Part shown: in pieces, positions 29,355 to 38,141 of the stretch
Numbering within the stretch: the stretch's first letter is position 1
How the letters are laid out: every line of letters starts with the position of its first letter
Source: Sinorhizobium sp. BG8
GTDB taxonomy: Bacteria; Pseudomonadota; Alphaproteobacteria; Rhizobiales; Rhizobiaceae
Length of the DNA stretch: 64,000 nt
Reading direction: 5' to 3'
NCBI RefSeq assembly: GCF_016864555.1
Contig: NZ_CP044011.1
Coordinates: forward strand, 2,747,501-2,811,500
Notes under the pieces: generated by a model
What the model was told of the DNA's origin: nothing
Database searches by the model: none
What the model saw: only the letters and a program-made list of their open reading frames with translations
Translations under genes and position numbers: made by a program

Positions 29355-29552
29355 ATGGGTTCTTTCAGCATCTGGCATTGGCTGATTGTTCTGGTGGTGG
29401 TTCTGCTGCTGTTCGGCCGTGGCAAGATTCCGGAGCTGATGGGCGATGTCGCAAAGGGCATCAAAAGCTTCAAGAAGGGCATGACCGAAGACGAGTCGGC
29501 TGCGAACGACACAGCCAAGACCGTCGAGCATAAGGCCGACGAGACGAAGTAA
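29355..29552 (+). CDS. tatA: Twin-arginine translocase subunit TatA
   Basis: A 65-residue protein: an N-terminal membrane helix ([33 protein letters not shown] shows the FGRGKIPEL hinge of TatA), an amphipathic helix, then a charged tail. AAAGGGAGT supplies the ribosome site. TatA polymerises to form the pore for folded proteins carrying twin-arginine signals. It starts the tatABC operon. Confidence 0.96.
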   Translation: MGSFSIWHWLIVLVVVLLLFGRGKIPELMGDVAKGIKSFKKGMTEDESAANDTAKTVEHKADETK

Positions 29553-29601
29553 GTGGTGTACGGCCGTGGGCGTGCCCACGGCCTCGTGAGGAACTGCCCC
29601 A

Positions 29602-30324
29602 ATGCTCGAAGTCGGCTGGTCCGAGATTCTTGTCATCGCCATCGTTCTTATCATTGTCGTGGGTCCGAAGGATTTGCCGCCAATGTTGCGGGCCTTTGGT
29701 CGAATGACGACCAAGATGCGTGGCATGGCGAGCGATTTTCGCTCGCAGTTCGACGAGGCGCTTCGCGAAGCGGATCTCGACGATGTGCGCAAGACCATCG
29801 GTGATGCACAAAAGCTCAATCCGATGAACACCATCCGTGACGCGGTTAATCCGCTCAAGCAGATGGGGAGCGAGATTCAGTCCGATCTCCGCAAGGCAGC
29901 AAGCACGACGCCGGCAACTACGCCGTCCGTTCCCGAGGCGGCCTCCGCGGAGGCCGCCGGTGATGCTGCGGCGGCCACGGTCGCCGTCGCCGCCACGGAG
30001 CCGCAGCCTGCCGCATCAATGGCGTCCGCGCCTCAGGCACTCGTCTCGACACCCGTCGTTGCGGCTGCCGTTCCTTCGTCGGCACCTGCCGTCGATACGA
30101 CACTCGTGGCTGCCGAACCGCTGAAGGGTGGCAAGGCGGCCAAGGTGAAGGCAAAGAGCGCAGCTCCCGCCAAATCAGTTCCTGCCAACGAGACCGCGGA
30201 CCTTCCCAAGTCAACGAAGACCCCGGCCCGTGGCACCAAGACCAAGGTCGAAAAGACGGCAGCAGTCGAGAAGCCTGCGCCGCGCAAGACGACCACTCGC
30301 AAGAAGAAGAAGGACGAGGCATGA
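29602..30324 (+). CDS. tatB: Twin-arginine translocase subunit TatB
   Basis: A 240-residue protein opening MLEVGWSEILVIAIVLIIVVGPKDLPPMLRAFG, the TatB helix with its VGPKDLP hinge, followed by the amphipathic segment RMTTKMRGMASDFRSQFDEALRE. Residues about 95-240 are a low-complexity Ala/Pro/Lys tail ending KTTTRKKKKDEA, longer than in enterobacteria but normal in rhizobia. TatB forms the signal-peptide receptor with TatC. Its stop overlaps the tatC start (ATGA). Confidence 0.95.
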   Translation: MLEVGWSEILVIAIVLIIVVGPKDLPPMLRAFGRMTTKMRGMASDFRSQFDEALREADLDDVRKTIGDAQKLNPMNTIRDAVNPLKQMGSEIQSDLRKAASTTPATTPSVPEAASAEAAGDAAAATVAVAATEPQPAASMASAPQALVSTPVVAAAVPSSAPAVDTTLVAAEPLKGGKAAKVKAKSAAPAKSVPANETADLPKSTKTPARGTKTKVEKTAAVEKPAPRKTTTRKKKKDEA

Positions 30325-31160
30325 GCGGCGAAATCGAGGACAAGCCCCAGCCGCTGATGGAACACCTGATCGAACTGCGCCGGCGCCTGATTTGGGCGGT
30401 GGGAGCATTCTTCGTCGCCTTTCTCGTCTGCTTCTATTTTGCCAAGCAGCTCTTCAACTTCCTGGTCCTGCCGTTCAAATGGTCCGTCCACTGGGCGGGC
30501 CTGACGCATCGCAACGTCGAGCTGATTTATACGGCACCGCAGGAGTTCTTCTTCACGCAGATCAAGGTCGCCATGTTCGGCGCACTGGTCATAGCGTTTC
30601 CGGTGATCGCACAGCAGATCTACAAGTTCGTCGCACCCGGTCTCTACAAGAACGAGCGCGCGGCTTTTCTGCCCTTCTTGATCGCGTCGCCCATCCTTTT
30701 TCTGATCGGTGCGGCTCTCGTTTATTTCTTCTTCACCCCGATGGTCATGTGGTTCTTCCTTGCCATGGAACAGGGCGGCGGGGAGGGGGAAGTTTCCATC
30801 CAGCTCCTGCCGAAGGTCTCCGAGTACCTTGGCCTGATCATGACCCTGATTTTCGCCTTCGGCCTGGTCTTCCAGCTTCCGGTGGTGTCCTCGCTTCTGG
30901 TGCGGGCAGGCTTCATCGGTTCGCAGACGCTGGTGGAAAAGCGCAAGTACGCGATCGTCATCGCCTTTGTTGCTGCGGCCGTGCTCACACCGCCCGATCC
31001 GGTCTCCCAGATCGGTCTTGCGTTGCCGACCATCCTTCTCTACGAGATTTCCATCTACACGGCCCGACTCATCGAACGGCAGCGGGCGCAGGACGCAGCC
31101 GCGCAAGCGGACGCGGGCGCGCAAGAGACGTCGACACCGGCAAAGCCAGACGAGGCTTGA
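30321..31160 (+). CDS. tatC: Twin-arginine translocase subunit TatC
   Basis: A 279-residue protein with six membrane helices. The N-terminal motif EHLIELRRRLIWAVGAFF and the central YKFVAPGLYKNERA segment are TatC signatures for binding twin-arginine signals; PDPVSQIGLALPTILLYEISI forms the last helices. The ATGA overlap with tatB indicates coupled translation. An Ala/Gln-rich cytoplasmic tail ends the protein. Confidence 0.97.
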   Translation: MSGEIEDKPQPLMEHLIELRRRLIWAVGAFFVAFLVCFYFAKQLFNFLVLPFKWSVHWAGLTHRNVELIYTAPQEFFFTQIKVAMFGALVIAFPVIAQQIYKFVAPGLYKNERAAFLPFLIASPILFLIGAALVYFFFTPMVMWFFLAMEQGGGEGEVSIQLLPKVSEYLGLIMTLIFAFGLVFQLPVVSSLLVRAGFIGSQTLVEKRKYAIVIAFVAAAVLTPPDPVSQIGLALPTILLYEISIYTARLIERQRAQDAAAQADAGAQETSTPAKPDEA

Positions 31161-31226
31161 CGGGTTTTCGTTCTCGGTCGGGCGCTGCCGGGCGAAAGGG
31201 CCCCACAACGCAAGGCCTTGAACGAC

Positions 31227-32510
31227 ATGCTTGATATCAAATGGATTCGCGATAATGCCGAGGCTCTCGATGCAGCCTTGGCGAAACGAGGCGCGGAACC
31301 CGCCGCGGCGAGCCTGATTGCGCTCGACGAAACCCGCCGCACGATGATCCAGAAGGCGCAGGACATGCAGTCGCGCCGCAATGCCGCCTCCAAGGAGATC
31401 GGCGCGGCGATGGCCCAGAAGAACTCCGAGCTCGCCGAGAAGCTCAAGGCCGAAGTTGCCGAGATCAAGGTCAGCCTGCCCCAGGCCGAGGATGAGGAAC
31501 GCCGGGTTACGGCCGAACTCAACGATACGCTGGCGCGCCTTCCGAACATTCCTCTCGATGACGTGCCCGTCGGCGCGGACGAGCACGGCAATGTCGAGAA
31601 GTTGAAATGGGGCAGCAAGCCGACCTGGAACCACAAGCCGCTCGAACACTACGAGATCGGCGAATATCTGGGCTGGATGGACTTCGAGGGCGCTGCCAAG
31701 CTTTCGGGCGCTCGTTTCACGATCCTCAAAGGCCAGCTTGCACGGCTCGAAAGGGCGCTCGGCCAGTTCATGCTTGACGTTCATACGCAGGAGCATGGCT
31801 ATACCGAGGTCCAGCCGCCGCTCCTCGTACGCGACGACGCCATGTTCGGCACCGGCCAGTTGCCCAAGTTCGCCGAGGACCTGTTCAAGACAACCGATGG
31901 ACGCTGGCTGATCCCGACCGCAGAAGTGCCGCTGACCAACCTGGTGCGCGAGGAAATCCTCGATCAGGAAAAGCTGCCGCTCCGCTTTGCAGCCCTGACG
32001 CCATGCTTCCGCTCGGAAGCGGGTTCGGCCGGCCGCGATACGCGCGGCATGCTGCGCCAGCACCAGTTCATGAAGTGCGAACTCGTGTCGATTACGGACG
32101 CGGAAAGCTCGATTGCGGAGCATGAGCGCATGACCGCTTGCGCTGAGGAGATCCTCAAGCGTCTCGGTCTGCACTATCGCGTCATGACGCTTTGCACCGG
32201 CGACATGGGTTTCGGCGCCCGCAAGACCTACGACATCGAAGTCTGGCTTCCCGGGCAGGATACCTATCGCGAAATTTCGTCCTGCTCTGTCTGCGGCGAT
32301 TTCCAGGGCCGCCGGATGAACGCACGCTATCGCGGCAAGGACGACAAGGCCCTGAAGTTCGTTCACTCGCTGAACGGTTCGGGCGTCGCTGTCGGACGTG
32401 CCCTGATTGCGGTTCTTGAAAACTATCTCAATCCTGACGGCTCGGTCACGATACCCGACGTGCTCTTGCCGTACATGGGCGGCCTGACCAAGATTTCCAA
32501 AGCAAACTGA
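31227..32510 (+). CDS. serS: Seryl-tRNA synthetase
   Basis: A 427-residue class II synthetase. The chosen start is ATG 31227 ([22 protein letters not shown]); an in-frame TTG at 31218 is less likely. The long N-terminal coiled coil (about residues 30-105) that grips the tRNA-Ser extra arm is clear. Class II motif 2 appears as [27 protein letters not shown] and motif 3 as [18 protein letters not shown]. It follows tatC by 66 bases and precedes surE by 18, so it probably belongs to the same transcript. Confidence 0.96.
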   Translation: MLDIKWIRDNAEALDAALAKRGAEPAAASLIALDETRRTMIQKAQDMQSRRNAASKEIGAAMAQKNSELAEKLKAEVAEIKVSLPQAEDEERRVTAELNDTLARLPNIPLDDVPVGADEHGNVEKLKWGSKPTWNHKPLEHYEIGEYLGWMDFEGAAKLSGARFTILKGQLARLERALGQFMLDVHTQEHGYTEVQPPLLVRDDAMFGTGQLPKFAEDLFKTTDGRWLIPTAEVPLTNLVREEILDQEKLPLRFAALTPCFRSEAGSAGRDTRGMLRQHQFMKCELVSITDAESSIAEHERMTACAEEILKRLGLHYRVMTLCTGDMGFGARKTYDIEVWLPGQDTYREISSCSVCGDFQGRRMNARYRGKDDKALKFVHSLNGSGVAVGRALIAVLENYLNPDGSVTIPDVLLPYMGGLTKISKAN

Positions 32511-32528
32511 TCGCGGGACGGATCTACA

Positions 32529-33299
32529 ATGCGCATCCTGCTGACGAACGACGATGGAATTCACGCCGAAGGTCTCGCGGTCCTGGAACGGATCGCGCGG
32601 ACGCTGACGGACGACGTCTGGATCGTCGCACCCGAGACCGACCAGAGCGGCCTGGCGCATTCGCTGACACTTTCCGAACCACTGCGGTTACGGAAAGTGT
32701 CGGAGAAGCGCTTCGCTCTCCGGGGCACCCCGACCGATTGCGTCATCATGGGTGTTCGGGAAGTAATGGAGGTGAAGCCGGACCTGGTTCTCTCTGGAGT
32801 GAATGCCGGAGCGAACATCGCCGACGATGTCACCTATTCGGGCACGATCGCCGGTGCGATCGAAGGCACGTTGCAGGGCATCAGGTCGATCGCCCTCAGC
32901 CAGGCTTTCCAGCACGCAAACGGCCGCATCGTGCCGTGGGCGGTGGTCGAACACCATGCGCCCGCCCTGATTCGCAGGCTGCTGGAGGTGGAGCTTCCCG
33001 ACGAGACCTTCTTCAACATCAATTTCCCGAATTGCGCTCCTGAAGAGGTCGAAGGGATAGAGGTGACGTCACAGGGCAAGCTCGAATCCGGTCTCAGCAT
33101 CGAGGAGCGTGCGGATGGACGCGGGATACCGTATTATTGGCTGCGATTCGGCGAACGGCGTGGTGAGTTTCGTGCGGGTACCGACATCCGGGCGCTGAAG
33201 CACAATTCGATTTCTGTAACGCCCCTGAAGCTCAATCTGACCGACTTCGCGGTTCTTGATCGAGTGCAGCGGGCCCTCAACGGCGAGAAAGCAGATTGA
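32529..33299 (+). CDS. surE: 5'/3'-nucleotidase SurE
   Basis: A 256-residue SurE phosphatase. The metal site is complete: [15 protein letters not shown] (Asp-Asp), [19 protein letters not shown] (Ser), and [24 protein letters not shown] (Asn). It dephosphorylates nucleoside monophosphates in the cytoplasm. Its stop overlaps the start of pcm by four bases, the classic surE-pcm pairing linked to stationary-phase survival. Confidence 0.96.
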   Translation: MRILLTNDDGIHAEGLAVLERIARTLTDDVWIVAPETDQSGLAHSLTLSEPLRLRKVSEKRFALRGTPTDCVIMGVREVMEVKPDLVLSGVNAGANIADDVTYSGTIAGAIEGTLQGIRSIALSQAFQHANGRIVPWAVVEHHAPALIRRLLEVELPDETFFNINFPNCAPEEVEGIEVTSQGKLESGLSIEERADGRGIPYYWLRFGERRGEFRAGTDIRALKHNSISVTPLKLNLTDFAVLDRVQRALNGEKAD

Positions 33300-33952
33300 C
33301 GACGGCACGGGTGGTCGAAAAAGAGGGGTTTGCAGCGCTGGCCTTACGGCTGCGCGGCGAGGGTATCAACAACATCGATCTGCTGACGGCCGTCGAGCAG
33401 ACACCCCGCACCCTTTTCGTACCGCCGCAGTTCGCCGGTGACGCCTATTCGAGGCGGGTCCTGCCGATAGAATGCGGTGCGTTTCTCGAAGGCGTGGATC
33501 TGGCCGTCCGCCTCCTGCATCTCCTGAATCTGAAGGCGGGACAGCGTGTCCTAGAGGTGGGGGCAGGCAGCGGCTTCACCGCCTCCGTGATGGGCCGGAT
33601 GACCGAGCGCGTTCTCACCATCGACCGCTACAAGACGCTTGTTACCAATGCCCAGGCCAATATAGAGAAGGCAGGCGTCCGCAACGTGATCGTTCGCCAC
33701 GCGGACGGGAGCGCCGGAATGCCGGGCGAGGGCACATTCGACCGGATCCTCGTCACCGCCGCATTCCCGGCGCTGCCGAGAGCATTCGCCGAACAGCTCG
33801 TATCGGGCGGCATGCTGATCGCCCCGGTGATGATCAGCGACACGGAATGCCGGATGCTGAAGCTGGTAAAGACTGGCAGCCGTTTCGACCGTGAAGATCT
33901 TTTCGAAGTACCGTACCTGCCGATCGTGCCGCATATGGCGCAAGCGCTCTAA
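33296..33952 (+). CDS. pcm: Protein-L-isoaspartate O-methyltransferase (surE-linked)
   Basis: A 218-residue methyltransferase. Motif I is [16 protein letters not shown], and the substrate-side segment [27 protein letters not shown] is characteristic. It opens with TTG at 33296, overlapping the surE stop, so its translation is probably coupled to surE. It repairs isoaspartyl damage in proteins. Downstream lie a hypothetical gene and an NlpD-like gene, echoing the surE-pcm-nlpD order of enterobacteria. It is the second PCMT family member in the window. Confidence 0.92.
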   Translation: MTTARVVEKEGFAALALRLRGEGINNIDLLTAVEQTPRTLFVPPQFAGDAYSRRVLPIECGAFLEGVDLAVRLLHLLNLKAGQRVLEVGAGSGFTASVMGRMTERVLTIDRYKTLVTNAQANIEKAGVRNVIVRHADGSAGMPGEGTFDRILVTAAFPALPRAFAEQLVSGGMLIAPVMISDTECRMLKLVKTGSRFDREDLFEVPYLPIVPHMAQAL

Positions 33953-34045
33953 GGTTCTCTCCAACTTGGTCGCTCGGTCGACCGTCTCTCGCGTGTGGTT
34001 TTTCTGCCAGCCTGTTTCGTCATGGTGCATCGCAGCGACCCGCCG

Positions 34046-34060
34046 TTAACGATTTGTTAA
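34046..34060 (+). promoter_or_regulatory. Perfect CtrA-type box upstream of a hypothetical gene
   Basis: TTAACGATTTGTTAA is an exact TTAA-N7-TTAA, the full site of the alphaproteobacterial cell-cycle regulator CtrA, followed by CC. It lies in a 228-base gap, 120 bases before the ATG at 34180. The match is direct; occupancy is inferred. Confidence 0.6.
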
Positions 34061-34179
34061 CCATGGACAGCCTCGCGCAAGCTTCGCCCAATAAGCCCAA
34101 ACCATCACCAAGGATTTCAGGATCCGGCGGAACCTGATGCAGTCGTTGACTGCGCCGGAGCCCGCTGATGGAGTTGGAT

Positions 34180-34821
34180 ATGCAAGTCTCGAGCAGGATC
34201 TCAAACGCACACACCGGTGACAGCCTCGCCTACCTTGCCAACAGGGCAGTCGGTACCGTCACGGAAGAAGCAACGGAGACCGGGAGCAGCGCACAGCTTT
34301 CTGGTGGGACCTACGACCCGTCGGCTCGCGTCTCGCTCTCCGTGGAGGCCCTCCTCGTGTTGAGCGGAACATCAGAGACGGATCAGGCCAGATACCCTGC
34401 GCTCACGACGGACGAACGCAACAACATCGATACGCCTGAACTCGCCGCCCGCGAATATGAGGCCTTCGGAAAGTACGCAGAGACCGGCGACTTCAAGAAC
34501 TATTACCGTGCCTATATCGAGTACTACGATAACCTGCAGCCGATCGACCAGCAGAGCCTGCGCTACGATGGCTCACGGGAAAAGGCGGTCTCGGCGCTGC
34601 GCTCCTTTACGTATAACGAAGAGGTCAGCGACACCTACGAACGTCAAGCGGGAGCTCAATTCGACAGGACGTTCGATACCGGAACAAGCGCTAGCGGGTA
34701 CGGGGATGCTGCGTCGGTGACCAGTCCGGTTGCGATCACCGCCCAGTACGGCGTCGAGAGTTCGGTGCGCATGAGCGCCCGGATTTCGCGTGCCACCTCG
34801 ATGTACTACACGAGCTTCTGA
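34180..34821 (+). CDS. Hypothetical protein behind a CtrA-type site (213 aa)
   Basis: The preferred start is ATG 34180, with GGAG six bases upstream; another ATG at 34168 overlaps that site. The product begins MQVSSRISNAHTGDSLAYLANRA. It has no signal peptide or membrane helix and is rich in Ser, Thr, Tyr and acidic residues. The middle part (EYEAFGKYAETGDFKNYYRAYIEYYDNLQPIDQQSLRYDG) looks helical and tyrosine-rich. I do not recognise a family. The N terminus resembles flagellar/export substrates in being short, Ser/Asn-rich and uncleaved, but this is weak. A perfect CtrA-type box upstream suggests cell-cycle or motility-linked expression. Confidence 0.7.
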   Translation: MQVSSRISNAHTGDSLAYLANRAVGTVTEEATETGSSAQLSGGTYDPSARVSLSVEALLVLSGTSETDQARYPALTTDERNNIDTPELAAREYEAFGKYAETGDFKNYYRAYIEYYDNLQPIDQQSLRYDGSREKAVSALRSFTYNEEVSDTYERQAGAQFDRTFDTGTSASGYGDAASVTSPVAITAQYGVESSVRMSARISRATSMYYTSF

Positions 34822-34960
34822 CGCTTCGCCGGCTTGGAGCCGGCCATTGGCGAGTCAGTCGGTAAGCCCTCCGCTGGATGGTAGGCCGGCTGCTGCAGCG
34901 AAGCCCGCTCAGCGATCATGGTTATTAATTTCTCAAAACACTGGGACGGATAGGGCCGTT

Positions 34961-34976
34961 TTAACCGCGCGGTAAC
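34961..34976 (+). promoter_or_regulatory. Imperfect CtrA-type box upstream of the NlpD-like gene
   Basis: TTAACCGCGCGGTAAC matches TTAA-N7-TTAAC except for G in place of T at the start of the second half. It lies 54 bases before the NlpD-like start. The symmetric centre CCGCGCGG-like core may instead indicate another dimeric regulator. Confidence 0.35.
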
Positions 34977-35029
34977 TCTAACGCGCTTTAATCATGACAC
35001 ATCAAGTAGCGTACCGATTGGGTAGTGTC

Positions 35030-36595
35030 ATGCGTCAGAGTGTATCGGCGAGTTATGGTAAGACTGCGGTCCGCCTCATTGCGGCGGCCCTTCTCGCGAG
35101 TGTAGCGACCGGCTGCAGCTCCGATGCCACAAGGTTCAGTGGCCTCTTTTCCCGGTCGGACGACGTCACCACGGGATCGATACCGCGCCGGACCCTCTTC
35201 GGGGGCGGGGCCGTTCCTCGCGGCGATGTCGGGCAAGGGCAGATCATGCCGGCGGAATCGGTTGCCGGCGGCAATCAGTCCTACGGTCAGCCGGCCTCCA
35301 ACGGGGGAGTGTCGTACGAGCCGATCAATACGGCTACGAACGCGGGTTCGGGAACACGGTACGCGACGACGCCGATGAACGTTCAGCGGACGTCCCTGGC
35401 CGAGCCGGCAGTCGCCTCAAGGAACGCCGAGCAGGACGTAGCTCTCGCTCAGCCGATGCCGGCGGCGCGCAAGAAGAGTGAGACGCTCTCGGTCGACTCC
35501 GATCCGGTGACGACGGGTACCGTCAAGCCGGGCAAGGCCGGCTGGTCGACGGCGAACGCTCCGGTCGTGATGCTGCGGCAGGGCGAGGATGTCGCCACGC
35601 TCTCGCGCCGCTACGGCGTGCCGGAGAAGGAAATCCTCAAGGCAAACGGCCTGAAGCGTTCGACTGATGCCGAGCCGGGCCAGAAGGTCGTCATTCCGAC
35701 TTTCGGCACGACGGCGAGTGCCGCGAAGGCTTCGACCGACACGACGCTTGGAACCCAGGGCAAGCTGCCAACCCCGGACAACAAATCAGGCGACGCGGTG
35801 GCAATTCTGCCTGCGGGCACGTCGAACCGCGAAAAATCCTCTCAGAACGGCGCGGCGACGTCGTCGAAGCTTGCGAATGCGGGCGAGGGGGAGGGCAACA
35901 CTCCGGGTGCCGGAAACTATGAAGTTCAGCCGGGCGACAGCCTTGCCAAGATCGCTCGCAAGACCGGCGTGTCGGTCGATGCGTTGAGGAAGGCAAACGG
36001 CCTCGAAACGGCTTCGATCCGTATCGGCCAGAAGCTGAAGGTTCCCGCCGGCGGCGGTGCTGCGACGGACCAGACCGTGACGGCATCTGTACCGGAAGCC
36101 AAGAAGGCCGTGGAGAGCGCGGAAAAGCCGGTGGCCTACCAGCCCCCAGTGAAGACGGTGTCTGTCAGTGAGGCGACGGCTAAGTCCGACGTCACGGACG
36201 ACGCACCCGAATCGACCGGCATCGGCAAGTATCGCTGGCCCGTGCGCGGTGCGGTCATCGCCGGATATGGCGCGAACGTCGACGGCAATCGCAACGACGG
36301 CATCGATATCTCGGTGCCTGAAGGCACGCCGATCAAGGCTGCCGAGAACGGCGTCGTCATCTATTCGGGCAGCAGCCTCAAGGAACTCGGCAACGCCGTT
36401 CTGGTGCGCCACGACGATGGTACCGTGACGGTCTATGGCCATACGGGCGACATCAACGTCCAGCGTGGCCAGAAGGTGCAGCGCGGTCAGACGCTTGCGT
36501 CTTCCGGAATGAGCGGCAATGCAACGCGCCCGAAGGTGCACTTCGAGGTTCGCAAGAACGCAACGCCCGTCAATCCGATGACCTTCCTGGAGTAG
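35030..36595 (+). CDS. NlpD-like LysM/M23 lipoprotein with degenerate active site
   Basis: A 521-residue protein from ATG 35030 (the frame opens at 34994). The N terminus RLIAAALLASVATGC is a lipoprotein-type signal with Cys at the end. LysM domains lie at about 177-225 (MLRQGEDVATLSRRYGVPEKEILKANG) and 295-342 (YEVQPGDSLAKIARKTGVSVDALRKANG). A LytM/M23 domain occupies about 400-521. The M23 zinc site should be H-x3-D and H-x-H; here it reads N422-x3-D426 and K502-V-H504, while H471 in YGHTGD remains. It is therefore probably not a peptidase but an activator of cell-wall amidases, like enterobacterial NlpD/EnvC. The surE-pcm-(hyp)-nlpD order supports this. Confidence 0.85.
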   Translation: MRQSVSASYGKTAVRLIAAALLASVATGCSSDATRFSGLFSRSDDVTTGSIPRRTLFGGGAVPRGDVGQGQIMPAESVAGGNQSYGQPASNGGVSYEPINTATNAGSGTRYATTPMNVQRTSLAEPAVASRNAEQDVALAQPMPAARKKSETLSVDSDPVTTGTVKPGKAGWSTANAPVVMLRQGEDVATLSRRYGVPEKEILKANGLKRSTDAEPGQKVVIPTFGTTASAAKASTDTTLGTQGKLPTPDNKSGDAVAILPAGTSNREKSSQNGAATSSKLANAGEGEGNTPGAGNYEVQPGDSLAKIARKTGVSVDALRKANGLETASIRIGQKLKVPAGGGAATDQTVTASVPEAKKAVESAEKPVAYQPPVKTVSVSEATAKSDVTDDAPESTGIGKYRWPVRGAVIAGYGANVDGNRNDGIDISVPEGTPIKAAENGVVIYSGSSLKELGNAVLVRHDDGTVTVYGHTGDINVQRGQKVQRGQTLASSGMSGNATRPKVHFEVRKNATPVNPMTFLE

Positions 36596-36622
36596 TCGCG
36601 TCTCGAAGGTTCGGTAGAGGAG

Positions 36623-36644
36623 GCCCGGCTTGCCGGGCTTCTTT
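36623..36644. terminator. Terminator between the NlpD-like gene and the DUF815 gene
   Basis: GCCCGGC-TT-GCCGGGC followed by TTCTTTC, located in the short gap between two convergent genes. Confidence 0.75.
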
Positions 36645-37513
36645 CATTTGACGAGAGGCTTTCCGAGCCTGCCTGCGAGATCCTGGATGAATTGCCAGGC
36701 GACACGGCCCGACCGGGAACCACGGGTCGTGGACCACTCCAGCGCTTCTGCATGCATCTGGCTGCGATCGACATCCAGGTCGAAATGCGCGGCGTATCCA
36801 TCGATCATCTCGAGAAATTCGCTCTGGCTGCATTTGTAGAAGCCGAGCCACAACCCGAAGCGGTCGGAAAGGGATACCTTTTCCTCGACGGCTTCCGACG
36901 GGTTGATGGCGGTCGACTGTTCGTTCTCCATCATGTCGCGCGGCAGGAGATGGCGGCGGTTCGAGGTCGCGTAGAGAATGACGTTGTCGGGGCGTCCCTC
37001 GACGCCGCCGTCGAGCGCGGCCTTCAACGACTTGTAGGACGTGTCGTCATGGTCGAAGGACAGGTCGTCGCAGAAGACGATGATCGGGAAGGGAGCGATC
37101 TTGAGGATATCCATGAGCGCGGGTAGCGTGGCGATATCCTCGCGGTGCACCTCGACGAGTTTGAGGCTCGTTCCCGTTTCCCTTCCCGCAAGCGCATGGA
37201 CCGCCTTGACCAGAGAGGACTTGCCCATGCCGCGGGCACCCCAAAGGAGAACGTTGTTGGCCGGCAGTCCCTTGGCGAAGCGCACCGTGTTGTCGACCAG
37301 AATGTCACGGACGTGATCGACTCCGCGGATGAGATCGATGTCGATCCGGTTGGGACGAGCAACCGGCTGCAGATATGAACGCACGGGAGCCCAGACGAAG
37401 CAGTCGGCGGCGTTCCAGTCGTTGACCGCCGGCGCCGGACCGGCGATGCGCTCCAGCGCCATGCGCAGGTGGCGGATTTCGGCAAACAACTGATTCACTT
37501 GTTCTTCCTGCAA
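36644..37513 (-). CDS. DUF815 family AAA-type ATPase
   Basis: A 289-residue ATP-binding protein. I choose the TTG at 37513 because GAGGAG stands nine bases upstream on the coding strand and the resulting length is usual for DUF815; the frame runs on to 37891 without a credible start. Walker A is LLWGARGMGKSSLVKAV, Walker B IIVFCDDLSFD, and a sensor segment is VILYATSNRRHLLP. The C terminus, SDRFGLWLGFYKCSQSEFLEMI, is typical. DUF815 proteins are stand-alone cytosolic ATPases of unknown role. It is divergent from yajC. Confidence 0.85.
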   Translation of the reverse strand: MQEEQVNQLFAEIRHLRMALERIAGPAPAVNDWNAADCFVWAPVRSYLQPVARPNRIDIDLIRGVDHVRDILVDNTVRFAKGLPANNVLLWGARGMGKSSLVKAVHALAGRETGTSLKLVEVHREDIATLPALMDILKIAPFPIIVFCDDLSFDHDDTSYKSLKAALDGGVEGRPDNVILYATSNRRHLLPRDMMENEQSTAINPSEAVEEKVSLSDRFGLWLGFYKCSQSEFLEMIDGYAAHFDLDVDRSQMHAEALEWSTTRGSRSGRVAWQFIQDLAGRLGKPLVK

Positions 37514-37721
37514 GGTCGTTTCTCCTCGTAACGAGCGCCGGTCGATGCGCCTTATGCTGAGGTGTGCCGGTATCATGTGCGTGCGGAGCAGCAAAGGGGA
37601 ATTGGCGGGAAAACACCGGCCAATCTCCCATGGGTTGTTGCATTCATACGGCTGTTGCCTATATTCCGCCCATCCTAATGGGCCCTGACGGCCTGAAATT
37701 CCAGTCTTCAAGGAGTATATG

Positions 37722-38057
37722 ATGTTCATTACCGAGGCTTTCGCCCAGACGGCTCCCGGCGCGTCGGCTGGCGGCGCAGACATCCTGATGTCGGTTCTGC
37801 CCTTCCTCCTGATCTTCGTCGTCATGTACTTCCTGATCATCCGCCCGCAGCGCGCCTCCATGAAGCGTCGCGAAGAGCTGCTGAAAAACATTCGCCGTGG
37901 CGATCAGGTCGTTACCGGCGGCGGCATCGTCGGGAAAGTGACGAAGGTCGTTGACGACAACGAGGTCGAAGTGGAAATTGCGGAAGGTATCAAGGTGCGC
38001 GTCATGCGCAGCGGTATCTCCGAGGTCCGCGTCAAGGGCGAACCCGTCAAGGAATGA
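37722..38057 (+). CDS. yajC: Preprotein translocase accessory subunit YajC
   Basis: A 111-residue protein. AGGAG at 37711-37715 favours ATG 37722 over the adjacent ATG 37719. One membrane helix (SVLPFLLIFVVMYFLIIRPQ) is followed by the YajC core RRGDQVVTGGGIVGKVTKVVDDNEVEVEI. YajC binds SecDF and supports Sec-dependent export. secDF follows 84 bases downstream, the normal operon. Confidence 0.95.
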   Translation: MFITEAFAQTAPGASAGGADILMSVLPFLLIFVVMYFLIIRPQRASMKRREELLKNIRRGDQVVTGGGIVGKVTKVVDDNEVEVEIAEGIKVRVMRSGISEVRVKGEPVKE

Positions 38058-38141
38058 CATGGTCCTGCGGTCGGGTGGCAGGTGCCCTCGGCCGCACGGC
38101 AGGCTTTTCAGCCGGCGGGACAGCCGGGCATTCGAGGTGTG

